Origin: Pedobacter chinensis
Lineage (GTDB): Bacteria; Bacteroidota; Bacteroidia; Sphingobacteriales; Sphingobacteriaceae
Reading direction: 5' to 3'
DNA: 64,000 nucleotides
Assembly: GCF_003339865.1 (NCBI RefSeq)
Contig: NZ_QPKV01000001.1
Span: forward strand, 220,574-284,573
A program made the translations under genes and the position numbers. The notes under the pieces are model-generated. The model saw only the letters and a list, made by a program, of their open reading frames with translations. It was not told where the DNA came from and searched no databases. Below are positions 9,978 to 17,874 of this stretch, in pieces; positions within the stretch are counted from its first letter, which is position 1; every line of letters begins with the position of its first letter.

Positions 9978-10478
9978 ATGAAAACAATTACTAAAATCAT
10001 TGCTACCTCAGCAGCTGTTGTGGCATTATTCTTTACTACAAATGTTAAAGCTCAATCAACAAATTTGGGAATAGGATTAAATGTAGGCGCTGGAACATCA
10101 ACTGGTTACGGCCTGGTTCTAGGTGGAGATATCAGATATCAGTTTAATGTTGATAAACAGTTGTCAATTCCAATTACAGCTGGTTATAACAATTTTTCTA
10201 TTAAAGATTCTTACGGAGGGGGTAGTTTTGGAGTTATTCCTGTTAAAGTAGGAGCAAAATACTTTTTTAGTGATTCTGGTGCAGGTGCTTATGGCTTAGC
10301 TGAACTTGGTGCTGGATTTGGTACGAATAAAGGCGCAGGAACATCATTTGTGTATTCTCCTGCTATCGGATATTCTTGGAGTAACGGCTTAGATCTAGCT
10401 GCTAAATACGAAGGATATTCAAACAACGGCAGCATCGGTTTTGCAGGTATCCGTTTAGCTTACGGATTTAGCTTGTAA
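9978..10478 (+). CDS. Small outer-membrane beta-barrel protein
   Basis: 166-residue secreted protein. The signal peptide 'MKTITKIIATSAAVVALFF' leads to a cleavage site near 'VKAQS'. The mature part is rich in Gly, Ser and aromatic residues in alternating strands and ends 'AGIRLAYGFSL', typical of an 8-stranded outer-membrane barrel. I reject the longer reading frame from 9867, because its 37 extra residues would precede the signal peptide. Function unknown beyond the envelope location. A strong terminator follows. Confidence 0.82.
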   Translation: MKTITKIIATSAAVVALFFTTNVKAQSTNLGIGLNVGAGTSTGYGLVLGGDIRYQFNVDKQLSIPITAGYNNFSIKDSYGGGSFGVIPVKVGAKYFFSDSGAGAYGLAELGAGFGTNKGAGTSFVYSPAIGYSWSNGLDLAAKYEGYSNNGSIGFAGIRLAYGFSL

Positions 10479-10527
10479 TTTAATTTGAAGAGCCTCAGCA
10501 AAAGTGGCTGTTGCACAAATTAAAATA

Positions 10528-10572
10528 AAAGGCCGAATAACATTTTAAATTAAATGGTTATTCGGCTTTTTG
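10528..10572 (+). terminator. Rho-independent terminator after the barrel protein gene
   Basis: GCCGAATAAC (10532-10541) pairs perfectly with GTTATTCGGC (10557-10566). The stem is flanked by an A-run before and five T's after, so it could work in both directions. Confidence 0.85.
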
Positions 10573-10624
10573 CATTTTAAAATAGATGAATAACCATCAA
10601 TGTGCCTAAATCCAATTCTTTTCT

Positions 10625-10999
10625 ATAAGTACATTACGCCAGCCAGGAACTCTCGTTCAACAACACCCTGTATAGTAGCATAGGCTGTCCATGACCAACC
10701 TTTTAACCAATCCCTTTTCAATCTACTGGTGATACCAGCTTTAAATATGGCAGTAATTCTTCACTGTTAAAAAACTGCCTCATTTGACTTAAAGTAGAAT
10801 GCCACTGAAGTTCCTCATTAAGCTCTTATCCAAAAATAAAGGATATCCAATCGCGTCCACGTAGCGGCAAATCATGCGCCTGTTAGCGCTCAGGTTCTCT
10901 GAAGAATCAACAATTATGAAGTTTGAGGGAAACAACCAGATCAATGCCCTTCTGATCTTCTTTTCCATGAATATTTGCTATATAAAAAGTTAACATCAT
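10625..10999 (-). pseudogene. Frameshifted gene remnant
   Basis: Reading the minus strand from about 10999 to 10625 gives protein-like segments in changing frames. One runs from an ATG ('MMLTFYIANIHGKEDQKGID'), the next contains 'SANRRMICRYVDAIGYP', a third 'MRQFFNSEELLPYLKLV', and the last 'LKRDWLKGWSWTAYATIQG'. Each is broken by stops, and each continues in another frame close to where the previous one fails. That is the pattern of a decayed gene carrying several indels, not of random sequence. I cannot name the family. The rest of the gap from 10479 to 11269 shows only AT-rich sequence. Confidence 0.5.
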
Positions 11000-11269
11000 T
11001 TTTAATGCTTTGTATAGCTAATATAAAATAGTAAATACCTGAATGTCAATACATTAATTAAAAAAAAAGTAATGAATATTTTATTGTTGGCTCTTTTTTA
11101 AGCCAATGATGTTGTAGTTAGGCAATGAACAATAAATGCTGCAGATTTTTTTGTTAATAAAATTTAAATATGATTGATAATCAATTGTTTACGATTATAA
11201 TTTACATTTTTTAAACAAAACTTTTGCCCATGTGTTAGTACAGTAATATTTACTTAAAAAATTAACACT

Positions 11270-11428
11270 ATGGGAAATTTATTGTATTTAGTCGCAGTAG
11301 TATTGGTTATACTATGGGTGATTGGTTTTGTATTCCACGGCTTCGGCGATGTGGGAGGAATAATTCACGTTTTATTAGTGATCGCAGTTATTGCAATCTT
11401 GCTGAAAGTAATCGGCAGAGCAGCGTAA
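11270..11428 (+). CDS. 52-residue lmo0937-type membrane protein
   Basis: Small protein of 52 residues starting 'MGNLLYLVAVVLVILWVIGF' and ending 'VIGRAA'. Two hydrophobic segments (about 3-23 and 31-49) are joined by a Gly-rich turn 'HGFGDVGG'. This matches the lmo0937-type small membrane proteins, common in Bacteroidota and often stress-induced; role unknown. TTTG at 11223-11226 followed by AT-rich TATTTACT at 11247 could be a weak promoter. A clear terminator follows. A longer frame at 11314 overlaps it in another register and lacks protein character. Confidence 0.85.
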   Translation: MGNLLYLVAVVLVILWVIGFVFHGFGDVGGIIHVLLVIAVIAILLKVIGRAA

Positions 11429-11481
11429 AATATAAACGAGCATTATTGATTGGTAGCATTGCTACAAAATCAGTAGAACTT

Positions 11482-11516
11482 AAAAGAGGAATCTCATTAG
11501 AAATTCCTCTTTTTGT
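11482..11516 (+). terminator. Rho-independent terminator of the 52-residue membrane protein gene
   Basis: AAAAGAGGAAT pairs with ATTCCTCTTTT (11-bp stem) around a loop of about 10 bases, with T's after the stem. Confidence 0.85.
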
Positions 11517-11587
11517 TTATTCTTTACAAAGTCAAGATAACAATATTGATGTTAGATGATTTTATATCACTTGTTTGTTTACGCCAA

Positions 11588-12253
11588 TTATTTTTTTAAT
11601 AATAATTCTGCCAGTTCCAAATCAATAGGGTAAGTGATTTTAATATTATTTCTCTCCCCCTCAACGATATTGATTTCATAACCAATCGATTCGACAACAC
11701 TTGCGTCATCAGTAAAATGAATAGAATAATCTTGCTGATAAGCCTCCTTTAAAATTTCAGAACCAAAAGTTTGAGGTGTTTGAACAAGATAGATTTCATC
11801 GCGCTTTAAGGCAGAAGTTTTATCATCTCTAAGCATTCTGACACTGTCGCTTGACTGAACAGCTGCAATTACATTTCCTTGCATTTCTGCGCTCTTAAAA
11901 CAGTTATCAATCAATTCTTTTGATACCAATGGACGAACTGCATCATGAATAGCAACAATGCTTTCCTCGTTAATGGTTTCAAGCGCATTCTTAACTGAAT
12001 AAAAACGTTCTGAGCCTCCATCAATAACTTCATGAGGGATGCGGAAATTAAACTCTTCACAAAGTCTTTTCCAGTATCCCTGCTGTTCCTTGTTTAAAAC
12101 CAATAAAATTTTGGGTTGAGAATCGCTTTGTGCAAATGCTTTTATGGTGTGCATTAAAACCGGGAGGTTTTTGAGCAACAAAAATTGTTTTGGGGTTTCT
12201 GTCTGCATCCGATTTCCAGAACCGCCTGCTACAATTATAGCGTAGTATTTCAT
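11588..12253 (-). CDS. ispD: 2-C-methyl-D-erythritol 4-phosphate cytidylyltransferase
   Basis: Third step of the MEP isoprenoid pathway: couples CTP to methylerythritol 4-phosphate. The CTP-binding loop is 'IIVAGGSGNRM' near residue 6, followed by 'PKQFLLL'. 'IAIHDAVRPLVS' and 'VQTPQTF' are family motifs further along. The 221 residues from 'MKYYAIIVAGG' match the usual length; a 21-residue upstream extension in frame is derived from repeat sequence and rejected. It lies downstream of queA on the same strand, 79 bases away. In this window it is the supply side for the isoprenoid units used by Idi and CrtB. Confidence 0.94.
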   Translation of the reverse strand: MKYYAIIVAGGSGNRMQTETPKQFLLLKNLPVLMHTIKAFAQSDSQPKILLVLNKEQQGYWKRLCEEFNFRIPHEVIDGGSERFYSVKNALETINEESIVAIHDAVRPLVSKELIDNCFKSAEMQGNVIAAVQSSDSVRMLRDDKTSALKRDEIYLVQTPQTFGSEILKEAYQQDYSIHFTDDASVVESIGYEINIVEGERNNIKITYPIDLELAELLLKK

Positions 12254-12257
12254 GTGG

Positions 12258-12337
12258 TAAGATATGAGATTATAGATTTGAGATATGAGATTTTGAGCCC
12301 TAAACTCAAATCTCATATCTCCATACTCAAATCTATA
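12258..12337. repeat. Imperfect palindrome of ATTTGAGAT/ATCTCAAAT-type repeats
   Basis: Between queA and ispD. Words such as GATTTGAGATATGAGATTTT are followed by ACTCAAATCTCATATCTCC, so the sequence folds back on itself around GAGCCCTAAACTC. The same TCAAATCTCA wording occurs inside bioA (18451-18490), which marks it as a short dispersed repeat. Confidence 0.65.
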
Positions 12338-13382
12338 TAATTAGCATGGCATCACCATAGCTATAAAATTTGTATTTTTCTTTAACCGCTACTTCGTAAG
12401 CATTCATTACGTTTTCGTAACCACCAAACGCACTTACCATCATCAGTAAAGTAGATTCTGGTGTGTGGAAGTTAGTGATCATCGAATTTGCAATGCTAAA
12501 ATCGTAAGGAGGGAAGATGAACTTACTAGTCCAGTCGTTAGCGGCCTTCAAAGTTCTGTTTGCCGAAACTGCTGATTCGATCGCACGCATAGATGTTGTA
12601 CCCACCGCACAGATTTTTCTTTTCTCTTCGATTGCTTTATTTACGATGTTGGCATCCTTCTGCTCAATAATGAATTGTTCAGAATCCATTTTGTGTTTGG
12701 TTAAATCTTCAACCTCAACGGTTCTGAATGTGCCTAAACCAACATGTAAAGTAACCTCTGCAAATTCCACACCTTTAAGTTCGAGGCGTTTCATTAACTC
12801 GCGGCTAAAGTGCAAGCCAGCCGTTGGAGCAGCTACAGCACCTTCATGCTTTGCAAAAATGGTTTGGTAACGTTCTTTATCTTCAGCAGTTGCTTTGCGT
12901 TTAATGTATTTAGGAAGTGGTGTTTCACCTAAAATCTCCACGTTTCTTCTGAATTCTTCGTCGGTGCCTTCAAATAAAAAGCGGATGGTACGGCCACGGG
13001 AAGTGGTGTTGTCTACAACTTCAGCAACCAATAAATCATTATCGCCAAAATATAACTTGTTTCCAACACGGATTTTACGTGCCGGATCTACTAAAACATC
13101 CCATAAACGTAACTCTTTGTTTAATTCGCGTAACAAGAAAACTTCGATGGTTGCACCGGTTTTTTCTTTGTTTCCATATAAACGAGCAGGAAAAACCTTA
13201 GTATTATTTAATATCATTACGTCTTTGTCATCGAAATAACCTAAAACGTCTTTGAAAATTTTATGTTCAATTTTACCGCTGTCTTTGTGTAAAACCATTA
13301 AACGTGCTTCGTCGCGTTGTTCTGCAGGGTTACTAGCTACTAATGATTCTGGTAAGTTGAATTTGAATTGTGATAATTTCAT
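12333..13382 (-). CDS. queA: S-adenosylmethionine:tRNA ribosyltransferase-isomerase
   Basis: Transfers and isomerises the ribose of SAM onto 7-aminomethyl-deazaguanine in tRNA to give epoxyqueuosine. Motifs: '[19 protein letters not shown]' at the N-terminus, '[13 protein letters not shown]', 'APTAGLHFS', 'TLHVGLGTF' and '[16 protein letters not shown]'. Length 349 residues from 'MKLSQFKF'; the 23 residues before it in frame span the promoter region and are not counted. A TATTTTTG -7 box lies 22 bases upstream of this ATG. QueG, the next enzyme of the pathway, is encoded at 49.6 kb. The C-terminal codons run into the intergenic palindrome. Confidence 0.95.
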   Translation of the reverse strand: MKLSQFKFNLPESLVASNPAEQRDEARLMVLHKDSGKIEHKIFKDVLGYFDDKDVMILNNTKVFPARLYGNKEKTGATIEVFLLRELNKELRLWDVLVDPARKIRVGNKLYFGDNDLLVAEVVDNTTSRGRTIRFLFEGTDEEFRRNVEILGETPLPKYIKRKATAEDKERYQTIFAKHEGAVAAPTAGLHFSRELMKRLELKGVEFAEVTLHVGLGTFRTVEVEDLTKHKMDSEQFIIEQKDANIVNKAIEEKRKICAVGTTSMRAIESAVSANRTLKAANDWTSKFIFPPYDFSIANSMITNFHTPESTLLMMVSAFGGYENVMNAYEVAVKEKYKFYSYGDAMLII

Positions 13383-13404
13383 TCTTGATGAATTTTTTGA
13401 GGTG

Positions 13405-13412
13405 CAAAAATA
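13405..13412 (-). promoter_or_regulatory. -7 promoter box of queA
   Basis: The minus strand reads TATTTTTG, an exact match to the Bacteroidota TAnnTTTG box, 22 bases before the queA ATG. No clear -33 TTTG at the standard distance. Confidence 0.5.
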
Positions 13413-13582
13413 CGAATTTAATTTTTCTTTTTCGTATTTTATCAAACGCAATTATAGTATATTATGTTTTAATCCTTTTCTAATTAAAAAATATTAGGTT
13501 TAAACCTACAGCACATATAAAAATAACTAGTTTTGAAAATGAGTTGTAACCTTTTTAAGGGCTTTGCATCTAACCATTAATT

Positions 13583-14827
13583 ATGATAATCTTTAGGCTT
13601 ATAGGCGAGAGTTTCCGTTTTGCTTTTGATGCATTACGCCAGAATAAATTGCGTACCATGTTATCGCTTTTAGCGATTACAATTGGGATTTTTACCATTA
13701 TTGCTGTTTTTTCGGCGGTAGATACTTTTCGTGGGAAACTTCAGGCTAGCGTAGATAAGCTTGGATCAAATACCATTTATGTTCAGAAATGGCCCTGGAG
13801 TTTTGGTGATAATTATCCATGGTGGAAATACATGAATCGTCCGCAACCATCACTTCGCGATTTTGAAGCATTAAGGGAACGCATGGGCAATGCACAGGGT
13901 ATTACTTTTGAAATCTCTACAAACGATAGAACCATTAAATACAGAAGCAATTCCATTGAAGGAATATCAGTTTGGGCAGCCTCTCATGATTTTAATAAAA
14001 CCTGGAGTTTTGAGTTGCAGGAAGGAAGATATTTTACAGAAAACGAAAGTAAAAATGGTTCGCCAGTATGCATTCTGGGGTCAGATATTGCAGATGGCCT
14101 TTTTGATGGTGATGATCCGGTTGGAAAACAGGTTCAGATTTTAGGCAGGCGATTAACAGTTATCGGCGTTTTCAAAAAAGAAGGTGAAGATATGCTTGGA
14201 ACCTCACTGGATAAAAATGTTAATATCCCGATTAATTTTGCCAAAGGGATATTGGATATTCAAAATGAGCGTTATGGGCCACAAATTACAGTTCGGGGGA
14301 ATGACAATGTTTCGTTGGAAGAGGTGGAAAGTGAACTTAAGGGTTTAATGCGTTCTATTCATAGAATTAAACCCGGACAAGAGGAAGACTTCGCTTTAAA
14401 TAAAACAACTATTATTTCCAATCAATTAGACTCTATGTTTACGATGGTAAATTGGGCGGGGTGGATAATAGGTGGTTTCTCTATTTTAGTAGGCGGTTTT
14501 AGTATTGCAAACATCATGTTTGTATCGGTAAAAGAAAGAACGAATATTATTGGAATTCAGAAGTCGCTCGGAGCTAAGAACTATTTTATATTGCTTCAGT
14601 TTATTTTCGAATCCATTTCACTCTGCATTCTTGGAGGATTATTAGGTTTACTACTGGTTTATTTAATCGCTTTACTGCTCGGTGCGGTAACAGGTTTTTA
14701 TATTATTCTGGGCTTAAATAATATTGCCTTAGGGATTTGGATTTCGATTATTATAGGAACGATATCTGGTTTTTGGCCAGCTTATTCCGCATCAAGATTA
14801 GATCCGGTTGAAGCGATCAGAAGTTAA
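13583..14827 (+). CDS. ABC transporter permease, MacB/FtsX type
   Basis: Inner-membrane permease subunit. First membrane segment at about 24-46 ('MLSLLAITIGIFTIIAVFSA'), a periplasmic MacB-type domain (about 47-285) and three C-terminal FtsX segments (about 290-407) containing 'SVKERTNIIGIQKSLGAK', the motif at the interface with the ATPase. It ends 'PAYSASRLDPVEAIR', the standard end of this family. At 414 residues it is complete. The ATPase and membrane-fusion partners are not adjacent, so the substrate (peptide, antibiotic or lipid-linked) is open. Confidence 0.92.
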   Translation: MIIFRLIGESFRFAFDALRQNKLRTMLSLLAITIGIFTIIAVFSAVDTFRGKLQASVDKLGSNTIYVQKWPWSFGDNYPWWKYMNRPQPSLRDFEALRERMGNAQGITFEISTNDRTIKYRSNSIEGISVWAASHDFNKTWSFELQEGRYFTENESKNGSPVCILGSDIADGLFDGDDPVGKQVQILGRRLTVIGVFKKEGEDMLGTSLDKNVNIPINFAKGILDIQNERYGPQITVRGNDNVSLEEVESELKGLMRSIHRIKPGQEEDFALNKTTIISNQLDSMFTMVNWAGWIIGGFSILVGGFSIANIMFVSVKERTNIIGIQKSLGAKNYFILLQFIFESISLCILGGLLGLLLVYLIALLLGAVTGFYIILGLNNIALGIWISIIIGTISGFWPAYSASRLDPVEAIRS

Positions 14828-14830
14828 ACA

Positions 14831-14853
14831 CCTAAATCCCTTAAAGGGAACTT
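14831..14853. repeat. Degenerate copy of the CCCCTAAAGGGG palindromic repeat
   Basis: CCTAAATCCCTTAAAGGGAA holds the palindrome TCCCTTAAAGGGA. It resembles the better copy inside the purE start region at 57311-57336. Confidence 0.6.
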
Positions 14854-14930
14854 GGCATGGTGTAAATATAAAAGGAACAGATTTATAATTCTTATTTGGA
14901 AAGCAAGGTACTGTTCTATTTTATAGTGGT

Positions 14931-14985
14931 CGTCCTGCTTTTCGCTATATCCCTGATGAAAAATCAGGGGATGCCGCTTCAATCA
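14931..14985. repeat. Intergenic palindromic repeat element
   Basis: CCCTGAT (14951-14957) pairs with ATCAGGG (14963-14969), flanked by CGTCCTGCTTTTCGCTATAT and GATGCCGCTTCAATC. The wording is of a kind common between genes in Sphingobacteriaceae, from memory. Confidence 0.5.
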
Positions 14986-15026
14986 GGTTTAATTATACAG
15001 AAATAGTACAAGCAACCTAAAACGAT

Positions 15027-15109
15027 CGTCATTGCTGGGCACCAAGGAATGTTACTATCGCTGGTCTAAAACCTAATGTTTTAAGATTGCTTCGTGCCTT
15101 GCAATGACG
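15027..15109. repeat. REP-like element with CGTCATTGC/GCAATGACG ends
   Basis: 83-bp element with perfect 9-bp inverted ends and a partly self-complementary interior (AAAACCTAATGTTTT). It lies in the 307-base gap between the permease gene and the aminotransferase gene, which otherwise holds the two repeats just to its left and no gene. Confidence 0.65.
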
Positions 15110-15134
15110 AATTTATTATTATCGTTTTAATATA

Positions 15135-16331
15135 TTAATTAAGTTTAGCTAATGCTTCTTTAATTCTCCTCAATGCTTCAACTAAACTTTCATCAGATGC
15201 TGCATAAGATAAACGAATGTAGTTGTTATTGCCAAAAGAATCGCCACCAACGGTAGCCACATGTCCAACATTCAATAAGTAAAGGGCTAAATCAGATGAA
15301 TCTTTGATCACATTCCCGTCAGCATCTTTTTTGCCAAAGAATGAACTGATTTCAGGGAAGAAATAAAATGCGCCATCCGGAAGGTTAGTTTTTACTCCAG
15401 GAATTTCATTTAGCAGGTTATAAACCAGTTCTCTGCGGCGCAAGAAAGCTTCTTTCATTTTTAATACGCTTTCTAAGCCTTGTTCGTAAGCAACAATACC
15501 GGCTCTTTGTGCAATAGAGCAGGTGCCAGAAGTTGTTTGTCCTTGAAGTTTGTCGTTAGCTGCAGCTATTTCTTTATTTGCAGCAATATAGCCTAGTCTC
15601 CAACCCGTCATTGCAAAAGCTTTAGAGAATCCATTCACGATAATCACACGATCTTTTATGCTCTCAAATTGTGCAATCGATTCATGTTTGTCAACAAAAT
15701 TAATGTGTTCATAAATTTCATCAGACAGGATGTAAATGTTTGGATGTTTTTCGAAAACCTTTACCAAAGCCGCTAATTCTTCTTTACTGTAAACCGATCC
15801 GGTAGGATTACAAGGTGATGAGAACATAAAAAGCTTGGTTTTTGGTGTAATTGCAGCTTCTAATTGCTCAGGTGTAATTTTAAAATTGCTTTCAATATCT
15901 GTATCAATAAAAACTGATTTACCTTCAGCTAAAACCACCATTTCTGAATATGAAACCCAATATGGAGTAGGGATGATTACTTCATCATCAGGATCAATTA
16001 ATGTTAAAATTACATTTGAAAGTGATTGTTTTGCCCCTGTTGATACAACAATTTGAGAAACATCGTAATCTAAATTATTTTCAGTTTTCAATTTATTCAC
16101 AATGGCCTGACGTAAATCAGGGTAACCTGGTACAGGTGAATAGCGGGTATAGTTTTCATCTAATGCTTTTTTTGCTGCATCTTTAACATGGTCTGGCGTA
16201 TTAAAATCGGGTTCGCCAACACTCAAACTGATGATGTTAATCCCTTTGGATGCGAGTTCGCGGCCAAGTTTGGTCATTTTAAGGGTTGCAGATTCTGATA
16301 AACTATTGATTCTTTTAGATAAGGTGCTCAT
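15135..16331 (-). CDS. Pyridoxal-phosphate aminotransferase, class I/II (aspartate aminotransferase-like)
   Basis: Fold-type I aminotransferase, probably using aspartate and 2-oxoglutarate. It begins 'MSTLSKRINSLSESATLKM', with 'ISLSVGEPDFNTPDHV' (about 35-50). The cofactor lysine lies in 'NGFSKAFAMTGWRLGY' (about 234-249), 'FSSPCNPTGSVYS' (about 165-177) holds the conserved Asn, and 'NYIRLSYAAS' near the end binds the substrate carboxylate. The 398-residue length is typical. Other substrates (prephenate, aromatic amino acids) cannot be excluded. A TATATTTG box lies 18 bases upstream of the ATG. Confidence 0.92.
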   Translation of the reverse strand: MSTLSKRINSLSESATLKMTKLGRELASKGINIISLSVGEPDFNTPDHVKDAAKKALDENYTRYSPVPGYPDLRQAIVNKLKTENNLDYDVSQIVVSTGAKQSLSNVILTLIDPDDEVIIPTPYWVSYSEMVVLAEGKSVFIDTDIESNFKITPEQLEAAITPKTKLFMFSSPCNPTGSVYSKEELAALVKVFEKHPNIYILSDEIYEHINFVDKHESIAQFESIKDRVIIVNGFSKAFAMTGWRLGYIAANKEIAAANDKLQGQTTSGTCSIAQRAGIVAYEQGLESVLKMKEAFLRRRELVYNLLNEIPGVKTNLPDGAFYFFPEISSFFGKKDADGNVIKDSSDLALYLLNVGHVATVGGDSFGNNNYIRLSYAASDESLVEALRRIKEALAKLN

Positions 16332-16349
16332 GGTTAATTACTTTGAGCG

Positions 16350-16357
16350 CAAATATA
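16350..16357 (-). promoter_or_regulatory. -7 promoter box of the aminotransferase gene
   Basis: TATATTTG on the minus strand, an exact TAnnTTTG match 18 bases before the start codon. Confidence 0.5.
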
Positions 16358-16422
16358 TAAACCAAATATTATTCTGCACTAAAAAAGCTATAGTTTTTAT
16401 CATTTAATTTATTTGATAAGCG

Positions 16423-16430
16423 TATTTTTG
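16423..16430 (+). promoter_or_regulatory. -7 promoter box of the CDF transporter operon
   Basis: TATTTTTG, an exact TAnnTTTG match 14 bases before the GTG start at 16445. It would give a leader of only a few bases. Confidence 0.5.
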
Positions 16431-16444
16431 CTAAAAATAATCCC

Positions 16445-17431
16445 GTGACGGTAAAAAAGAAAGCTATTGTAATTTCGTTAATCGTGAGTGTTGTACTAAT
16501 GCTGGCGAAATTTGTGGCTTACTTTATCACAGGTTCTAACGCAATTTTAACCGATGCTGCAGAAAGTATTGTAAACGTAATTGCCGGAAGTTTTGCATTT
16601 TACAGTATTTACCTGAGCACGCAACCTCGAGATGAAAACCATCCTTACGGACATGGAAAAGTAGAATTTTTTTCTGCATTTGTAGAAGGGATGTTGATTT
16701 TAATTGCTGGTGTAATCATCATTTTTAAATCTTCTTATAATCTGGTTTACCCACATGTTGTTGGTCAACTTTTGGAAGGAACACTTATTATTGGCATAAC
16801 AGGCCTGGTAAACATGATTGTGGGCTTGTACCTTATTAATGTTGGAAAAGATCAACACTCAGTTACACTACAAGCTGACGGTAAACACCTGTTAACGGAT
16901 ACTTATACAAGCGTAGCTATTGTTTTGGGATTAATTTTAATTCAGTTAACAAATATTATTTGGTTAGATAGTTTTTTATCTGTTTTGGTAGGTTTTTATA
17001 TCGTTTACTCAGGTTACAAACTTACGCGAGGCTCCGTTGGTGGTTTAATGGATGAAAGTGATTTTACCCTTGTAGAAGAAGTGGTTGATGTATTGCAAAA
17101 GAACAGGCACAACCCGTGGATTGATGTTCATAATCTTCGTACGCAACAATATGGACCTGACTTTCATATCGATTGCCACGTAACGCTACCTTATTATTTT
17201 GATTTAAACCAAGTTCATCGGGAAATCTCTCAAATTGATGAATTAATTAATAAAAATGGGGTTCGCAAGGCAGAATTATTCATTCATGCTGACCCATGTT
17301 TGCCCAAATGTTGTCATTACTGCCACATGAGCGAATGTCCGGTTAGGGCAGAGGCCTTTAGAAAAGAAATTGTCTGGACTCCGGAAATTGTTATTAAAAA
17401 CAAAAAGCACTTCGAAAATGAGCTACTTTAA
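16445..17431 (+). CDS. Cation diffusion facilitator (CDF) family metal transporter
   Basis: Inner-membrane metal/proton antiporter exporting Zn, Fe, Mn or similar ions. Membrane segments are at about 8-28, 35-53, 76-96, 108-128, 150-170 and 176-194. The transport-site motifs are 'LTDAAESIVN' (about 36-45) and 'GKHLLTDTYTS' (about 144-154); 'HPYGHGKVEFFSA' (about 66-78) is the family signature. The C-terminal domain ends with a Cys/His-rich stretch 'PCLPKCCHYCHMSECPVR', which may bind metal. The start is GTG, just after the -7 box. The Nudix gene overlaps its last 14 bases, so they are co-translated. Confidence 0.92.
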   Translation: MTVKKKAIVISLIVSVVLMLAKFVAYFITGSNAILTDAAESIVNVIAGSFAFYSIYLSTQPRDENHPYGHGKVEFFSAFVEGMLILIAGVIIIFKSSYNLVYPHVVGQLLEGTLIIGITGLVNMIVGLYLINVGKDQHSVTLQADGKHLLTDTYTSVAIVLGLILIQLTNIIWLDSFLSVLVGFYIVYSGYKLTRGSVGGLMDESDFTLVEEVVDVLQKNRHNPWIDVHNLRTQQYGPDFHIDCHVTLPYYFDLNQVHREISQIDELINKNGVRKAELFIHADPCLPKCCHYCHMSECPVRAEAFRKEIVWTPEIVIKNKKHFENELL

Positions 17432-17864
17432 TGTAAGAGTTTATGGTTTGTTAATCAATGAAAATAACGAAGTTTTGGTCAGTGATGAGGAGGAATATGG
17501 TATTCGTTTTAGCAAATTTCCTGGTGGGGGACTTGAGTTTGGTGAAGGATTAATTGATGGTTTGAAACGTGAATTCATGGAAGAATGCAATGCCGAAATT
17601 GAAGTGCTATCTCATTTTTACACTACCGATTTTTTTGAAAAATCTTCATTTAACGATAGCCAGGTCATTAGTGTTTACTACATGGTAAAAGAAAAGGCGC
17701 CACTGCAATTGGCTTTCAAAACTAAAATATATGATTTTGATAGCGAAGGCGAAATCCTTCAGGCTTTTAGATGGGTGGCCATAAAAAAATTATCCATAAA
17801 TGAAATCACATTCCGAACAGATCAAACCGTTGCTCAGCTTTTAAAAGACCAATATTCGGGTTAA
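17418..17864 (+). CDS. Nudix hydrolase
   Basis: Hydrolyses a nucleoside diphosphate linked to another moiety. The Nudix box reads 'GGLEFGEGLIDGLKREF' followed by 'MEEC', i.e. G-x5-E-x7-R-E-x2-E-E, with Cys-Asn in place of the final x-G. Length 148 residues from the ATG at 17418; a longer frame from 17370 lies wholly inside the CDF gene. Operon position between the CDF transporter gene and bioA gives no clear substrate. Confidence 0.88.
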   Translation: MSYFNVRVYGLLINENNEVLVSDEEEYGIRFSKFPGGGLEFGEGLIDGLKREFMEECNAEIEVLSHFYTTDFFEKSSFNDSQVISVYYMVKEKAPLQLAFKTKIYDFDSEGEILQAFRWVAIKKLSINEITFRTDQTVAQLLKDQYSG

Positions 17865-17874
17865 TTATAATTTT

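Noticed and set aside
11314..11559. 81-residue gene on the plus strand
   Set aside because: It overlaps the well-formed 52-residue membrane protein gene in another frame and runs through the terminator.
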